A stretch of DNA of 64,000 nt from Lachnoclostridium sp. An169 (GCF_002160525.1 NZ_NFKT01000024.1:1-64000); one strand, 5' to 3'; positions 34,768-42,843 are shown, counted from the stretch's first letter. Numbers and translations: made by a program. The notes: generated by a model not told the origin, from the letters alone.

Positions 34768-34997
34768 AGAAACATGAACGTTTACCTTTTGAGGTTATCG
34801 TATCAGCGACAGAGGGCGACCCAGAAGCCATTGCTACAGTGATGAACTTCTACGACGGATATATCTCAAAGCTCTGTTTGCGAAAGCTCTATGATGAACA
34901 CGGAAATGTGTGTATGGTAGTGGACGCAGATTTGAAAAACAGAATACAGACAGCCTTTCTGGACATGATACTCAATTTTGAAATCGCAGTAATCTAA
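34764..34997 (+). CDS. Orf8, helix-turn-helix conjugative transposon protein
   Basis: The 77-residue protein shows PFEVIVSATEGDPEAIATVMNFY and VDADLKNRIQTAFLDMILNF, the pattern of the HTH_16 (Orf8) proteins of Tn916. It is thought to act with Orf7. The start is coupled to the Orf7 stop (ATGA). Confidence 0.85.
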   Translation: MKKHERLPFEVIVSATEGDPEAIATVMNFYDGYISKLCLRKLYDEHGNVCMVVDADLKNRIQTAFLDMILNFEIAVI

Positions 34998-35384
34998 ATA
35001 CATACAGGCGGGCGTGGTGTTTTCCCCTTTCCAGCCACACCGCTTGTCATTCTATAAAAGTCAATAGTCCTGCTGTTGGCTTTTACAGGCTGACAAGCCG
35101 TTGCAGTTCTTTGAAAACTAAATAAAGCAGACAGATACGTTTGTGATACAGCGAGCCACGGGGACTGTACGCCATGACCTTTCCAAAAGAGAGCGAGCGA
35201 CCCACACAGTGATCCGAGAGTGACCTTTGGAAAAGTCGCTCCGCTATGACCTGTATTCACAGAATAATGATACGTCCCAGAGGTGGTTTTGCTCATAGGA
35301 ATGAGATTGGTTGAGATACCAGCGGAGCTTTTCCAGAGCCGTCTGTCTGCTTGTAAAAAAATTTACCAAAGCAATAAAATACTA
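34998..35384 (+). ncRNA. structured non-coding region before xis, closed by a long-range inverted repeat
   Basis: AAGCAGACAGATACG (35125-35139) pairs with CGTCTGTCTGCTT (35340-35352), enclosing about 200 nt with further internal pairs (CTTTCCAAAAG with CTTTGGAAAAG near 35178 and 35225). No open frame fits. It could be a leader RNA, a small RNA or a site for the excision complex. Confidence 0.45.
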
Positions 35385-35413
35385 TTCCCTACATAATCAT
35401 AGTACGATATAAT
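35385..35413 (+). promoter_or_regulatory. promoter of ICE2 xis-int
   Basis: A perfect TATAAT at 35408-35413 with a poor -35 (TTCCCT) 17 nt upstream, so an activator is likely needed. Confidence 0.6.
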
Positions 35414-35465
35414 GAATTATGTTAGACGAAAGTATTTATTGCTATCAATGAAAGGAGTCTTATTT

Positions 35466-35666
35466 GTGATAGATGATAGCAAAAATACGCAATCTCCCGA
35501 AATGGAAAAAAGGACTTATACGGTAGATGAAATCGCAAAACAACTGAATATCAGCAAAAAGGCTACATATGCTCTGGTGAAAAGCGGGCAGTTCAGTTAT
35601 GTTCGAGCTGGTAGAGTCATACGAGTGTCTAAACTTTCTTTCGATAAATGGTTAAATCAAATTTAA
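35466..35666 (+). CDS. xis: excisionase of ICE2 (Xis)
   Basis: The 66-residue product has the winged-helix excisionase fold: YTVDEIAKQLNISKKATYAL and RAGRVIRVSKLSFDKWL. The GTG at 35466 follows AAGGAG by 8 nt, and a 54-nt longer ATG start is less likely. It bends DNA at the element ends and directs Int toward excision. It lies 20 nt before int. Confidence 0.88.
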   Translation: MIDDSKNTQSPEMEKRTYTVDEIAKQLNISKKATYALVKSGQFSYVRAGRVIRVSKLSFDKWLNQI

Positions 35667-35686
35667 CTATTAAGGAGAGATAAGTT

Positions 35687-37144
35687 ATGGCTACAATAAA
35701 ACAAAGAAAAAAGAGTTTTTCAGTAATCTATTGGTATTTGGATAACACTGGCGAAAGAAAACAGAAGTGGGACACGCTGGGAACTAGAAAAGAAGCAAAA
35801 CAGCGAAAGGCATTTGTAGAGTATTATCAAGAAAAGTTTGGCTATGTCATTGTTCCCTTAGAAGAACAGTTTGCACAGCAGATTGAGGACTCTAAAAAAG
35901 AGTTAGAGGTAGTCAATGAGGATATTACATTCCGAGATTTTTTAAAGATTTTTGTTAATCTCTACGGGACATCTAAATGGTCGCCAAATACATTTAGTAG
36001 CAAGGTCGGCTCTATTAGAAATTATATCAATCCGTATATCGGTGATTGGAAGCTCAATGAGATTACGACAAAGAAGTTATCAAAATACTACAATGATTTA
36101 TTAAGCGTCCCAGAAGTACCGCAATCAAACAGAAAACCTAGCGGGCGTTGTGTTCAGCCAGCAAACATCAAGAAAATTCACGATATTATTCGCTGTGCTT
36201 TAAATCAAGCTATCCGCTGGGAATACTTCGACCCTAACAAAAGAAATCCTGCGTCATTGGCTACCTTGCCAAAAGTTCCAAAGGTCAGACGTAAGGTTTG
36301 GAGTATTGATACTTTCAAAGAAGCTGTTAAATCTGCGGAAGATGATTTGCTCGTTATGTGTATGCACTTAGCCTTTTCCTGCTCTATGCGTATCGGTGAA
36401 ATCACAGGTCTTACATGGGAAGATGTGATTATTGACGAGGAAGCGATTGCCAACAACAACGCAAAAGTAATTATCAACAAGGAATTATCCAGAATAAATG
36501 CGGAAGCAATGCAAAAGCTGAAAGAGAAAGATGTTATTAAGATTTTTCCTACACAGAAACCGCATTGCACTACACGCCTTGTTCTGAAAACTCCAAAGAC
36601 GGAAACAAGTAATAGAACCGTCTGGTTGCCTAAGACTGTTGCTAAACTATTAGTGCAGTATAAAAAAGACCAGCAGGAGATGAAAGAATTTCTTGGCAAT
36701 GCCTATAACGATTACAATCTCGTCATTGCATTGGAAAATGGAAATCCTGTGGAAAGCCGTATTGTCAGAGACAGATTTCAAAAGCTGTGTGAAGAAAACG
36801 ATTTTGAAGTAGTCGTTTTTCACAGCCTGCGTCATTTGAGTACGGGATATAAGCTGAAAATGACAAATGGTGATGTAAAATCCGTACAGGGTGATACAGG
36901 TCATGCGGAAGCAGAAATGGTGACAGATGTTTATTCTGAAATCATTGACGAAGACAGACGTTTCAATGCTCAAAAAATGGATAAAGAATTTTATTCCACC
37001 CTCAATGATGAGGAAGAAAAACCCGAGACAAAAACGAGTGTCAGTGACAGCGATATGATGTTGCTGGAGCTTCTAAAATCCCTGTCGCCAGAGATGAAAG
37101 AGCAACTCTTGAAGCAAACACTTCAAAATCAATCAAATAGCTAA
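35687..37144 (+). CDS. int: tyrosine recombinase integrase of ICE2
   Basis: The 485-residue protein is a Tn916-family integrase: N-terminal arm-binding domain (MATIKQRKKSFSVIYWY), core-binding domain, then catalytic Arg in CSMRIGEITGLTW, His-x-x-Arg in FHSLRHLS, His in GDTGHAE and Tyr in VTDVYSEI. It is clearly homologous to the ICE1 integrase. The att sites show that it recombines at the anticodon loop of tRNA-Arg(CCU), unlike Tn916 Int, which has AT-rich targets. Confidence 0.94.
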   Translation: MATIKQRKKSFSVIYWYLDNTGERKQKWDTLGTRKEAKQRKAFVEYYQEKFGYVIVPLEEQFAQQIEDSKKELEVVNEDITFRDFLKIFVNLYGTSKWSPNTFSSKVGSIRNYINPYIGDWKLNEITTKKLSKYYNDLLSVPEVPQSNRKPSGRCVQPANIKKIHDIIRCALNQAIRWEYFDPNKRNPASLATLPKVPKVRRKVWSIDTFKEAVKSAEDDLLVMCMHLAFSCSMRIGEITGLTWEDVIIDEEAIANNNAKVIINKELSRINAEAMQKLKEKDVIKIFPTQKPHCTTRLVLKTPKTETSNRTVWLPKTVAKLLVQYKKDQQEMKEFLGNAYNDYNLVIALENGNPVESRIVRDRFQKLCEENDFEVVVFHSLRHLSTGYKLKMTNGDVKSVQGDTGHAEAEMVTDVYSEIIDEDRRFNAQKMDKEFYSTLNDEEEKPETKTSVSDSDMMLLELLKSLSPEMKEQLLKQTLQNQSNS

Positions 37145-37150
37145 TTTCAA

Positions 37151-37213
37151 AAAGTGTTAGCAAAATTAAAGAAAATCAGCGATTTTTCATCAGAAATAAA
37201 AAAGTGTTAGCAA
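37151..37213. repeat. AAAGTGTTAGCAA direct repeats, probable Int arm sites of ICE2
   Basis: Exact copies at 37151-37163 and 37201-37213, 50 bp apart, immediately after int. Confidence 0.7.
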
Positions 37214-37313
37214 GCCATACTACCAAAACAGTCCTAAAAAAAATCGAATTTCTATATAAATAAAAAGCTACTAACTTACTTAATAGTTTGTAGAGGGTGT
37301 TCGCAACAAAAAA

Positions 37314-37345
37314 GCTGTAAACCCTTAAAAATAAAGGCTTACAGC
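37314..37345 (-). terminator. terminator of the leftward tRNA-Arg
   Basis: GCTGTAA...TTACAGC stem with a T6 run on the minus strand just beyond it. It lies 9 nt after the tRNA end. Confidence 0.75.
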
Positions 37346-37353
37346 GGATTTTC

Positions 37354-37430
37354 TGGCGTCCCAGACAGGAGTCGAACCTGCGACGTTCCGCTTAGGAGGC
37401 GGACCCTCTATCCTACTGAGGTACTGGGAC
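37354..37430 (-). tRNA. tRNA-Arg(CCU) 'A', intact, carried inside ICE2
   Basis: The minus strand gives GTCCCAG paired with CTGGGAC, D stem CCTC/GAGG, anticodon stem TCCGC/GCGGA with loop CTCCTAA (anticodon CCU, + strand 37394-37396), T arm GCAGG-TTCGACT-CCTGT, discriminator G and an encoded CCA. It reads AGG codons. It lies between the ICE2 integrase and the right core repeat, so it is part of the element and appears to replace the tRNA the element splits. Confidence 0.95.
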
Positions 37431-37476
37431 ATTATTCAATTTTATCTATAAAACTCAGCTAGAAAAAGCAAGTTAG

Positions 37477-37511
37477 GCGATTGCTCCAACACGCCCTTAG
37501 GAGGCAATCGC
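37477..37511. repeat. inverted repeat around the right core of ICE2
   Basis: GCGATTGC (37477-37484) and GCAATCGC (37504-37511) flank the CTTAGGAG core symmetrically, as expected for inverted core-type integrase sites. The left arm is element DNA and the right arm is the tRNA anticodon stem. Confidence 0.6.
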
Positions 37512-37535
37512 TCTATCCTACTGAGCTACAGGAAC
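37496..37535 (-). pseudogene. 5' half of tRNA-Arg(CCU) 'B', right junction of ICE2
   Basis: The minus strand reads GTTCCTG, D arm, ATTGC, then the anticodon loop CTCCTAAG, where tRNA homology stops. Beyond the core the sequence no longer pairs with the anticodon stem. The missing 3' half is at 11840-11880. Confidence 0.9.
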
Positions 37536-37608
37536 TTATATATATTATAACGGTTTTATGCAACCGCTACAACCAAATTATTCAGTTTTGGACTTGAACG
37601 GGCTGCCG

Positions 37609-37648
37609 CTTAGGAGGCGGACGCTCTATCCTGCTGAGCTACAGAAAC
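37609..37648 (-). pseudogene. 5' half of a third tRNA-Arg(CCU) 'C'
   Basis: The minus strand reads GTTTCTG, D arm GCTC/GAGC, TCCGC and loop CTCCTAAG. After the core, the sequence gives four of five anticodon stem pairs and a T-arm-like GTTCAAGTCC, but no matching acceptor strand (CAGAAAC expected). It is probably the attachment site where ICE1 inserted, with its true 3' half left of the window. A simply decayed tRNA is the alternative. Confidence 0.7.
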
Positions 37649-37712
37649 ATTGCGCTTTTATCAATCACGCAACAATTAGTATATCATATTTTTCTTTGTT
37701 TCACAACTGTTT

Positions 37713-38588
37713 TTAAAAATTAATATACCCCTGAAGCCATATCGTTCCCTTGAATCTTCGTCCGATCTCCGGCTCTCCCATCAGAGAATCCGCAGGGATA
37801 CAGACGTCGAATTTCAGTTCATTCACATTCAGTTTCATCTGATACAGCTTTACTCCTGTGGCAGTATTTTGCCGCTCTCTCACAGCCAGGATCTCACCCA
37901 TAATCGAGTACAGATCACACTCTACTCCATAGGGCATAAAGTACGTGTCCACGATGGTAAATACATCTTCTGTAATAAGACGCCGCGAGACTTTTGAATA
38001 AGTGTCGATATCATCAAGCGTCAGTGTCTCTATCGCTGCCTGATCGCCGTTTCTCGCAGCGTTGATCAACATCTTCCGGTTGTCCTGTGCCTGCCGTTCA
38101 TTCTTGAGCTGGCGCTCGCTTTTCACAACAGGCAGAAGAATGGTCCCGGAGAGAGACAGACCGGAAAATGTAACGGATGTTGTCAGATCCGACACAAATC
38201 CCGCCTGTTTTTCTTTCATATACTCAATCCCGTTCTGCAGGGTGAAGATCAGACTGATTCCGATTTTGGAATCTTCGCACATTCCCACATACTGCTCTTT
38301 GTCGATCTTTTTTTCCACCACAATGTCTGCAAAGGTTGTGATTCCGCTCCCGTTAAAATAGGGGAAATAGTATGCGGGCTCAAAGTTTTCATATTCATCG
38401 AGCTCGCCGCAGAGAGCGATGCCGATACACTGCCCGTACTCTTTCTGATATTCGCAGAAATCTTCTTCCTGATTATAGGATATGGTCGTATAGTGTGTGC
38501 ATTTGTTCCGGACATCATCCAGAACTCCTTTCAGGTCTTTCCTCGTCCTGATATTATCAAACCCGATTGCTTTCAAATATTGATGCAT
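37713..38588 (-). CDS. DUF3881 family protein
   Basis: The 291-residue protein starts MHQYLKAIGFDNIRTRKDLK and matches the DUF3881 family, common in Lachnospiraceae, with no known function. No membrane segment or catalytic motif is seen. It is the first chromosomal gene after the tRNA-Arg insertion zone and lies downstream of serS on the same strand. Confidence 0.8.
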   Translation of the reverse strand: MHQYLKAIGFDNIRTRKDLKGVLDDVRNKCTHYTTISYNQEEDFCEYQKEYGQCIGIALCGELDEYENFEPAYYFPYFNGSGITTFADIVVEKKIDKEQYVGMCEDSKIGISLIFTLQNGIEYMKEKQAGFVSDLTTSVTFSGLSLSGTILLPVVKSERQLKNERQAQDNRKMLINAARNGDQAAIETLTLDDIDTYSKVSRRLITEDVFTIVDTYFMPYGVECDLYSIMGEILAVRERQNTATGVKLYQMKLNVNELKFDVCIPADSLMGEPEIGRRFKGTIWLQGYINF

Positions 38589-38651
38589 TTTATTTTATTA
38601 TTTTCCTACTCTCTTCTCATTTAATCACATGGATCTGCAGCGTCCGGTCTC

Positions 38652-39938
38652 TTATTTCTTCGGCATGATTACTGCATTTCCGCCCATGTATGGACGCAGG
38701 ACTTCCGGAATCTTCACAGATCCGTCCGCCTGCAGATTATTCTCCAGGAATGCAATCAGCATTCTCGGAGGAGCTACAACCGTATTATTCAGCGTGTGAG
38801 CGAAATAGTTTCCGTTCTCTCCTTTCACACGGATTCCCAGACGTCTTGCCTGCGCATCGCCCAGGTTGGAACAGCTTCCTACTTCAAAATACTTTTTCTG
38901 TCTCGGAGACCATGCCTCTACGTCTACAGATTTTACTTTCAGATCCGCCAGATCTCCGGAGCAGCACTCCAGTGTTCTGACAGGAATATCCATGGAACGG
39001 AACAGATCTACCGTATTCTGCCACAGCTTATCATACCACTCCATACTGTCTTCCGGCTTGCATACTACGATCATTTCCTGTTTTTCAAACTGGTGGATTC
39101 TGTATACACCTCTCTCTTCGATTCCATGTGCTCCTTTTTCCTTTCTGAAGCACGGAGAATAGCTTGTAAGAGTCTGCGGAAGTTCATCCTCCGTCAGAAG
39201 AGTATTGATAAATTTACCGATCATGGAATGTTCGCTTGTACCGATCAGATACAGGTCTTCTCCCTCGATTTTGTACATCATCGCATCCATCTCAGCAAAG
39301 CTCATTACGCCGGTAACAACATTGCTCCGGATCATAAAAGGCGGTACACAGTAGGTGAATCCTCTGTTAATCATAAAATCTCTCGCATATGCGAGAACTG
39401 CAGAATGAAGCCTTGCGATATCTCCCATCAGGTAATAGAACCCGTTTCCGGCTACCCTTCTTGCACTGTCCAGATCGATTCCATTGAACGATTCCATAAT
39501 TTCCGTATGGTACGGAATCTCAAAATCCGGTACTACCGGCTCGCCGAATCTCTCAAGTTCCACATTTTCACTGTCATCTTTTCCGATCGGAACAGAAGGA
39601 TCGATAATATTCGGAATTGTCATCATGATCTTTCTGATCTTCTCTTCCACTTCTTTCTCTTCTTCCGAAAGAGCATCGATACGTCCGCCGCTCTCTGCCA
39701 CTTTCTTCTTCAGTTCTTCTGCTTCCTCAAGCTTTTTCTGAGCCATCATTGCCCCGATCTGTTTGGAAGCTTTGTTCTTCTCTGCTCTGAGCGCTTCTAC
39801 TTCCTGTTTGATTTCACGGTTTCTTTTGTCAAGTTCAATTACTTCATCCACCAGAGGAAGTTTTTCATTCTGAAATTTGTTCTTAATATTCTGTTTTACT
39901 ACATCAGGATTGTTTCTTACAAATTTGATATCAAGCAT
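38652..39938 (-). CDS. serS: seryl-tRNA synthetase
   Basis: The 428-residue enzyme charges tRNA-Ser. The N-terminal coiled-coil arm (about residues 30-100) is followed by the class II core: motif 2 FRKEKGAHGIEERGVYRIHQF, and motif 3 near NTVVAPPRMLIAFLENN. The length is normal. It follows the DUF4446 gene by 25 bp with no room for a T-box leader, so it is probably transcribed with its upstream neighbours. Confidence 0.97.
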   Translation of the reverse strand: MLDIKFVRNNPDVVKQNIKNKFQNEKLPLVDEVIELDKRNREIKQEVEALRAEKNKASKQIGAMMAQKKLEEAEELKKKVAESGGRIDALSEEEKEVEEKIRKIMMTIPNIIDPSVPIGKDDSENVELERFGEPVVPDFEIPYHTEIMESFNGIDLDSARRVAGNGFYYLMGDIARLHSAVLAYARDFMINRGFTYCVPPFMIRSNVVTGVMSFAEMDAMMYKIEGEDLYLIGTSEHSMIGKFINTLLTEDELPQTLTSYSPCFRKEKGAHGIEERGVYRIHQFEKQEMIVVCKPEDSMEWYDKLWQNTVDLFRSMDIPVRTLECCSGDLADLKVKSVDVEAWSPRQKKYFEVGSCSNLGDAQARRLGIRVKGENGNYFAHTLNNTVVAPPRMLIAFLENNLQADGSVKIPEVLRPYMGGNAVIMPKK

Positions 39939-39963
39939 TTTTTGTACCTCTCATTTCTTTTAC

Positions 39964-40491
39964 TTATTTTTCTAAATCTTTTATGTCATATTCTTCCTGA
40001 TAGATGGCTTTTTCGAGACACTGTCTCTCCTCTTCAGCAAGTTCAATATAACTCTCGCCTTTCACGATTTCCTTGATATACGTATAACAGCCTTCTCTGC
40101 TGTGCATCGCATTGAATATCCATCCGTTATTATTCTCATCAAGCATTGTCAGGGCAAAACTTAAATTTCCGCCCATTTCATGAAATGCATCATATTTTAC
40201 GATTCCCACTTTCTGGTAGTGGCCTTCCATTTTCTTGTAGATATTTTTGATATTCTCTTCATTTTCTTTTGCAAGATCGCCGATTTCTTCGAGCTCCCTG
40301 AATTTTTCAAAGAAGCTTTTCTCCAAAGTTTTTGCGTTTTTTCCTTTCATAAACACGTTATAACTTTTCTGGAGTTTACTGTATTTCTGATAAACAAGTA
40401 TATTTAATACGATCAGAACGATCAGTAATACAAACACAACAATAAAAAGATAGAATGGATCTATCCCGAGGTTACCCAATATCCCGTTCAT
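39964..40491 (-). CDS. DUF4446 family membrane-anchored protein
   Basis: The 175-residue protein has one transmembrane helix (residues 13-35), a coiled-coil stretch, and the DUF4446 core VGIVKYDAFHEMGGNLSFALTMLDENNNGW. It is often encoded beside parAB in Clostridia. The function is unknown. Confidence 0.85.
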   Translation of the reverse strand: MNGILGNLGIDPFYLFIVVFVLLIVLIVLNILVYQKYSKLQKSYNVFMKGKNAKTLEKSFFEKFRELEEIGDLAKENEENIKNIYKKMEGHYQKVGIVKYDAFHEMGGNLSFALTMLDENNNGWIFNAMHSREGCYTYIKEIVKGESYIELAEEERQCLEKAIYQEEYDIKDLEK

Positions 40492-40583
40492 TATCTGTAC
40501 ACTCCCTTTTATTTATATCTTTCATTATTCCCATCTGTACTGTGAAAGATAATCTGCTCCCCATTATTGTTTCAAAATCTTAT

Positions 40584-41501
40584 CTAATTTGTATGGATAG
40601 ACATAATTAAATCATAGATTCTTTCCAGCTCTTCTTCGGAATAATATTCGATTTCTATTCTGCCTTTTCCATTTGCCTTTGCATTTACGCTTACTTTTGT
40701 ACCAATTATATTTTTCATCTGTTCTTCAATATTCTGGTAAACAAACGTATGTTCTGGCTTTTCTTTCTTAATCTCCTTCTTCGGATTTTTCAGTGCTTTA
40801 ACCAGTTTTTCAGTCTCTCTTACGCTGAGTTTTTCATCAAATATCCTGTTGGCAAGCTGATACTGCTGTTCTTCATCATCGATAGCAAGAAGTGCCCTGG
40901 CATGTCCGGTACTTATCATGTCATCAACGATCATCTGCTGAACCCGGCTGCTCAGTTTCAGAAGTCTCATGGAGTTTGTGACTGCGGTTCTGCTCTTAGA
41001 TACTCTTTCTGCCACTTCGTCCTGTTTCAGATTAAACTCTTCCAGAAGTCTTTTGTATGCCATTGCTTCTTCAATCGGATTGAGATTTTCACGCTGGATA
41101 TTCTCAATCAGAGAGATTTCCACAATTTCCTGATCTGTATACTCCTTAATAATGACAGGAACTTCTTTTACGCCTGCAAGTTTTGCAGCCCTCCATCTTC
41201 TCTCTCCTGCTATGATTTCATAATAATCTTTCTTTTTCTGCACAATCAGAGGCTGAAGTATTCCAAACTGTTTTATCGAATCAGCCAGTTCCATAAGAGA
41301 ATCTTCATCAAAATCTTTTCTCGGCTGTTCCCTGTTTGGTTCCACCTGGTTTATCTTTACGAGGATTTCACCTGTCTCGCTTGTTTTTTCATCCGTTTTG
41401 TTTACTTCCGGCTTCTTTTCGTTCGTTTTTAATGTCTTTTCCGCCTTATTCGGTATAAGGCTGTCAAGCCCTTTTCCAAGTCCGTTTCTTTTCACTGCCA
41501 T
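40584..41501 (-). CDS. parB: chromosome partition protein ParB (Spo0J)
   Basis: The 305-residue protein is the CTP-dependent clamp that loads at parS and spreads. The N-terminal domain has GERRWRAAKLAGVKEVPVI, followed by the HTH (KQDEVAERVSKSRTAVTNSMRLLKL) and a C-terminal dimer domain. The opening RNGLGKGLDSLI contacts ParA. Four parS sites lie 0.8 kb upstream of its operon. Confidence 0.95.
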   Translation of the reverse strand: MAVKRNGLGKGLDSLIPNKAEKTLKTNEKKPEVNKTDEKTSETGEILVKINQVEPNREQPRKDFDEDSLMELADSIKQFGILQPLIVQKKKDYYEIIAGERRWRAAKLAGVKEVPVIIKEYTDQEIVEISLIENIQRENLNPIEEAMAYKRLLEEFNLKQDEVAERVSKSRTAVTNSMRLLKLSSRVQQMIVDDMISTGHARALLAIDDEEQQYQLANRIFDEKLSVRETEKLVKALKNPKKEIKKEKPEHTFVYQNIEEQMKNIIGTKVSVNAKANGKGRIEIEYYSEEELERIYDLIMSIHTN

Positions 41502-41502
41502 A

Positions 41503-42270
41503 TTACTCTTCTCCTTTATGAATCACTTCTTCTGCTAAAAGCATATAGCTCTCGGCGCCTGTTGACTTGGGATCATAGAGGTTAATTGGCATTCCGTAGC
41601 TCGGTGCTTCCGCCAGTCTTATATTTCTCGGTATTATAGTTTTATATATATTCTGATTTAAGTTATCCTTTACGTTTTCGACTACCTGCAGTGAAAGATT
41701 GGTTCTGGCGTCATACATGGTAAAGACTACACCCTCGATTTCCAGTGAAGAATTTAATCTTTCCTGCACCAGTTCAATCGTATGTATCAGCTGGCTCAAA
41801 CCTTCCAGTGCATAATATTCACACTGAATTGGAACAAGAACGGAATCCGCTGTTGTCATGGCATTTATAGTAAGCATACTCAAGGCAGGCGGACAGTCGA
41901 TTATAGTGAAATCATATTCATCTTTTACTTTATCGACCTCTTCCTTTAAAATAAACTCCTTATTATCTATTCCGATCAGTTCAATTTCAGCCGCTGATAA
42001 ATTAATATTTGAAGGAAGTACGTCAAGGTTCTCTATCACTTCGCTCTGAATACATTTCTCAATGCCAACATTGCCAATAATAAGATCATAGACTGTTTTT
42101 TCTACATTATCTTTATCAACGCCGAGTCCGCTGGTCATATTTCCCTGCGGGTCCATATCCAATGCAAGAACTCTTTGTCCCATACTGGCCAGAGAAGCTG
42201 ACAGATTGATTGCCGTTGTTGTCTTACCAACGCCTCCCTTTTGGTTGGCTATTGCTATTATTCTACCCAT
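41503..42270 (-). CDS. parA: chromosome partition ATPase ParA (Soj)
   Basis: The 255-residue ATPase has the deviant Walker A KGGVGKTT with its signature Lys, ALDMDPQGN and FTIIDCPPALS. ATG 42270 is chosen since AAAGGAG precedes it, and an in-frame start 11 codons earlier is less likely. It positions origins and regulates DnaA. It is cotranscribed with parB. Confidence 0.95.
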   Translation of the reverse strand: MGRIIAIANQKGGVGKTTTAINLSASLASMGQRVLALDMDPQGNMTSGLGVDKDNVEKTVYDLIIGNVGIEKCIQSEVIENLDVLPSNINLSAAEIELIGIDNKEFILKEEVDKVKDEYDFTIIDCPPALSMLTINAMTTADSVLVPIQCEYYALEGLSQLIHTIELVQERLNSSLEIEGVVFTMYDARTNLSLQVVENVKDNLNQNIYKTIIPRNIRLAEAPSYGMPINLYDPKSTGAESYMLLAEEVIHKGEE

Positions 42271-42336
42271 TGTCGTACTCCTTTCATTCGGATGCTTTTT
42301 CATTATATCACTTTTCTTTCTATTAATCTATATCAA

Positions 42337-42352
42337 TGTTTCACGTGAAACA
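42337..42352. promoter_or_regulatory. parS: parS site 1
   Basis: Perfect TGTTTCACGTGAAACA palindrome, the ParB/Spo0J recognition site. Confidence 0.97.
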
Positions 42353-42393
42353 TCTTTTTACAGTATTTTTATTTATATCAAATATTTTTCTAA

Positions 42394-42409
42394 TGTTTCA
42401 CGTGAAACA
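42394..42409. promoter_or_regulatory. parS: parS site 2
   Basis: Perfect TGTTTCACGTGAAACA palindrome. Confidence 0.97.
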
Positions 42410-42503
42410 TTTACTATTATTTTTGCAAACCTCAATTATCTCTCTGCCATTTTTCAAGCTCAAAATCATCATAATATTTTTTAATATAAACCATTTATTT
42501 CAA

Positions 42504-42519
42504 TGTTTCACGTGAAACA
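42504..42519. promoter_or_regulatory. parS: parS site 3
   Basis: Perfect TGTTTCACGTGAAACA palindrome. Confidence 0.97.
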
Positions 42520-42763
42520 TCATTCTATTCCTGTAAACTTCTATTTTCACTTTTCCATTTTTACTTTATTACTTTTACTTTATCATTTTTACTTTATTAT
42601 TTACTTTACTAGTCACTTTACTATTTTCACTTCAGTCTCCTATTGATTTCACTTTCATCGTTTTCCCTTTCCTCGAATTTTTTTATTTTTCTTATTTTCC
42701 CCTTTAAATCCTTTGTACTAAATTTTAAAATCGATTTTTTGACATCCATATCGAATTCCAGGC

Positions 42764-42843
42764 TGTTCTGTCTCGTATTGCCATGAAGACCCGTAGTGGA
42801 ACGCAGCGGAAGCGCGGTCGCCATGGCGATACGAGACAGAACA
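42764..42843. repeat. 80-nt GC-rich hairpin amid the parS cluster
   Basis: A 22-nt arm beginning TGTTCTGTCTCG (42764-42785) pairs with the arm ending CGAGACAGAACA (42822-42843) at 21 of 22 positions. The 36-nt loop is itself GC-rich. The block contrasts with the very AT-rich surroundings (42520-42960), which hold no gene. It looks like a REP- or MITE-like palindrome or a small RNA. Confidence 0.75.

Larger units (their letters stand above)
11873..37503. mobile_element. ICE2, complete Tn916-family conjugative element in a tRNA-Arg(CCU) anticodon loop
   Basis: The element is bounded by 8-bp direct repeats CTTAGGAG (11873-11880 and 37496-37503), which give 25,623 bp per unit. Inside is the Tn916 backbone in canonical order: Orf23, Orf22, Orf21 (coupling ATPase), Orf20 (relaxase), TcpD, ArdA, TcpE, VirB4, VirB6-like, NlpC/P60, TcpC, regulator, sigma-like Orf7, Orf8, Xis and Int. 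Cargo genes fill several intervals, and the tet(M) slot holds a MerR-ABC transporter set. The backbone genes all look intact, so the element could still transfer. It also carries a whole tRNA-Arg(CCU) at its right end. Confidence 0.93.

Noticed and set aside
38796-40076. 426-codon plus-strand open frame opposite serS and DUF4446
   Set aside because: It lies antisense to two well-supported genes, has a low-complexity Phe/Leu/Arg-rich translation and no family features.
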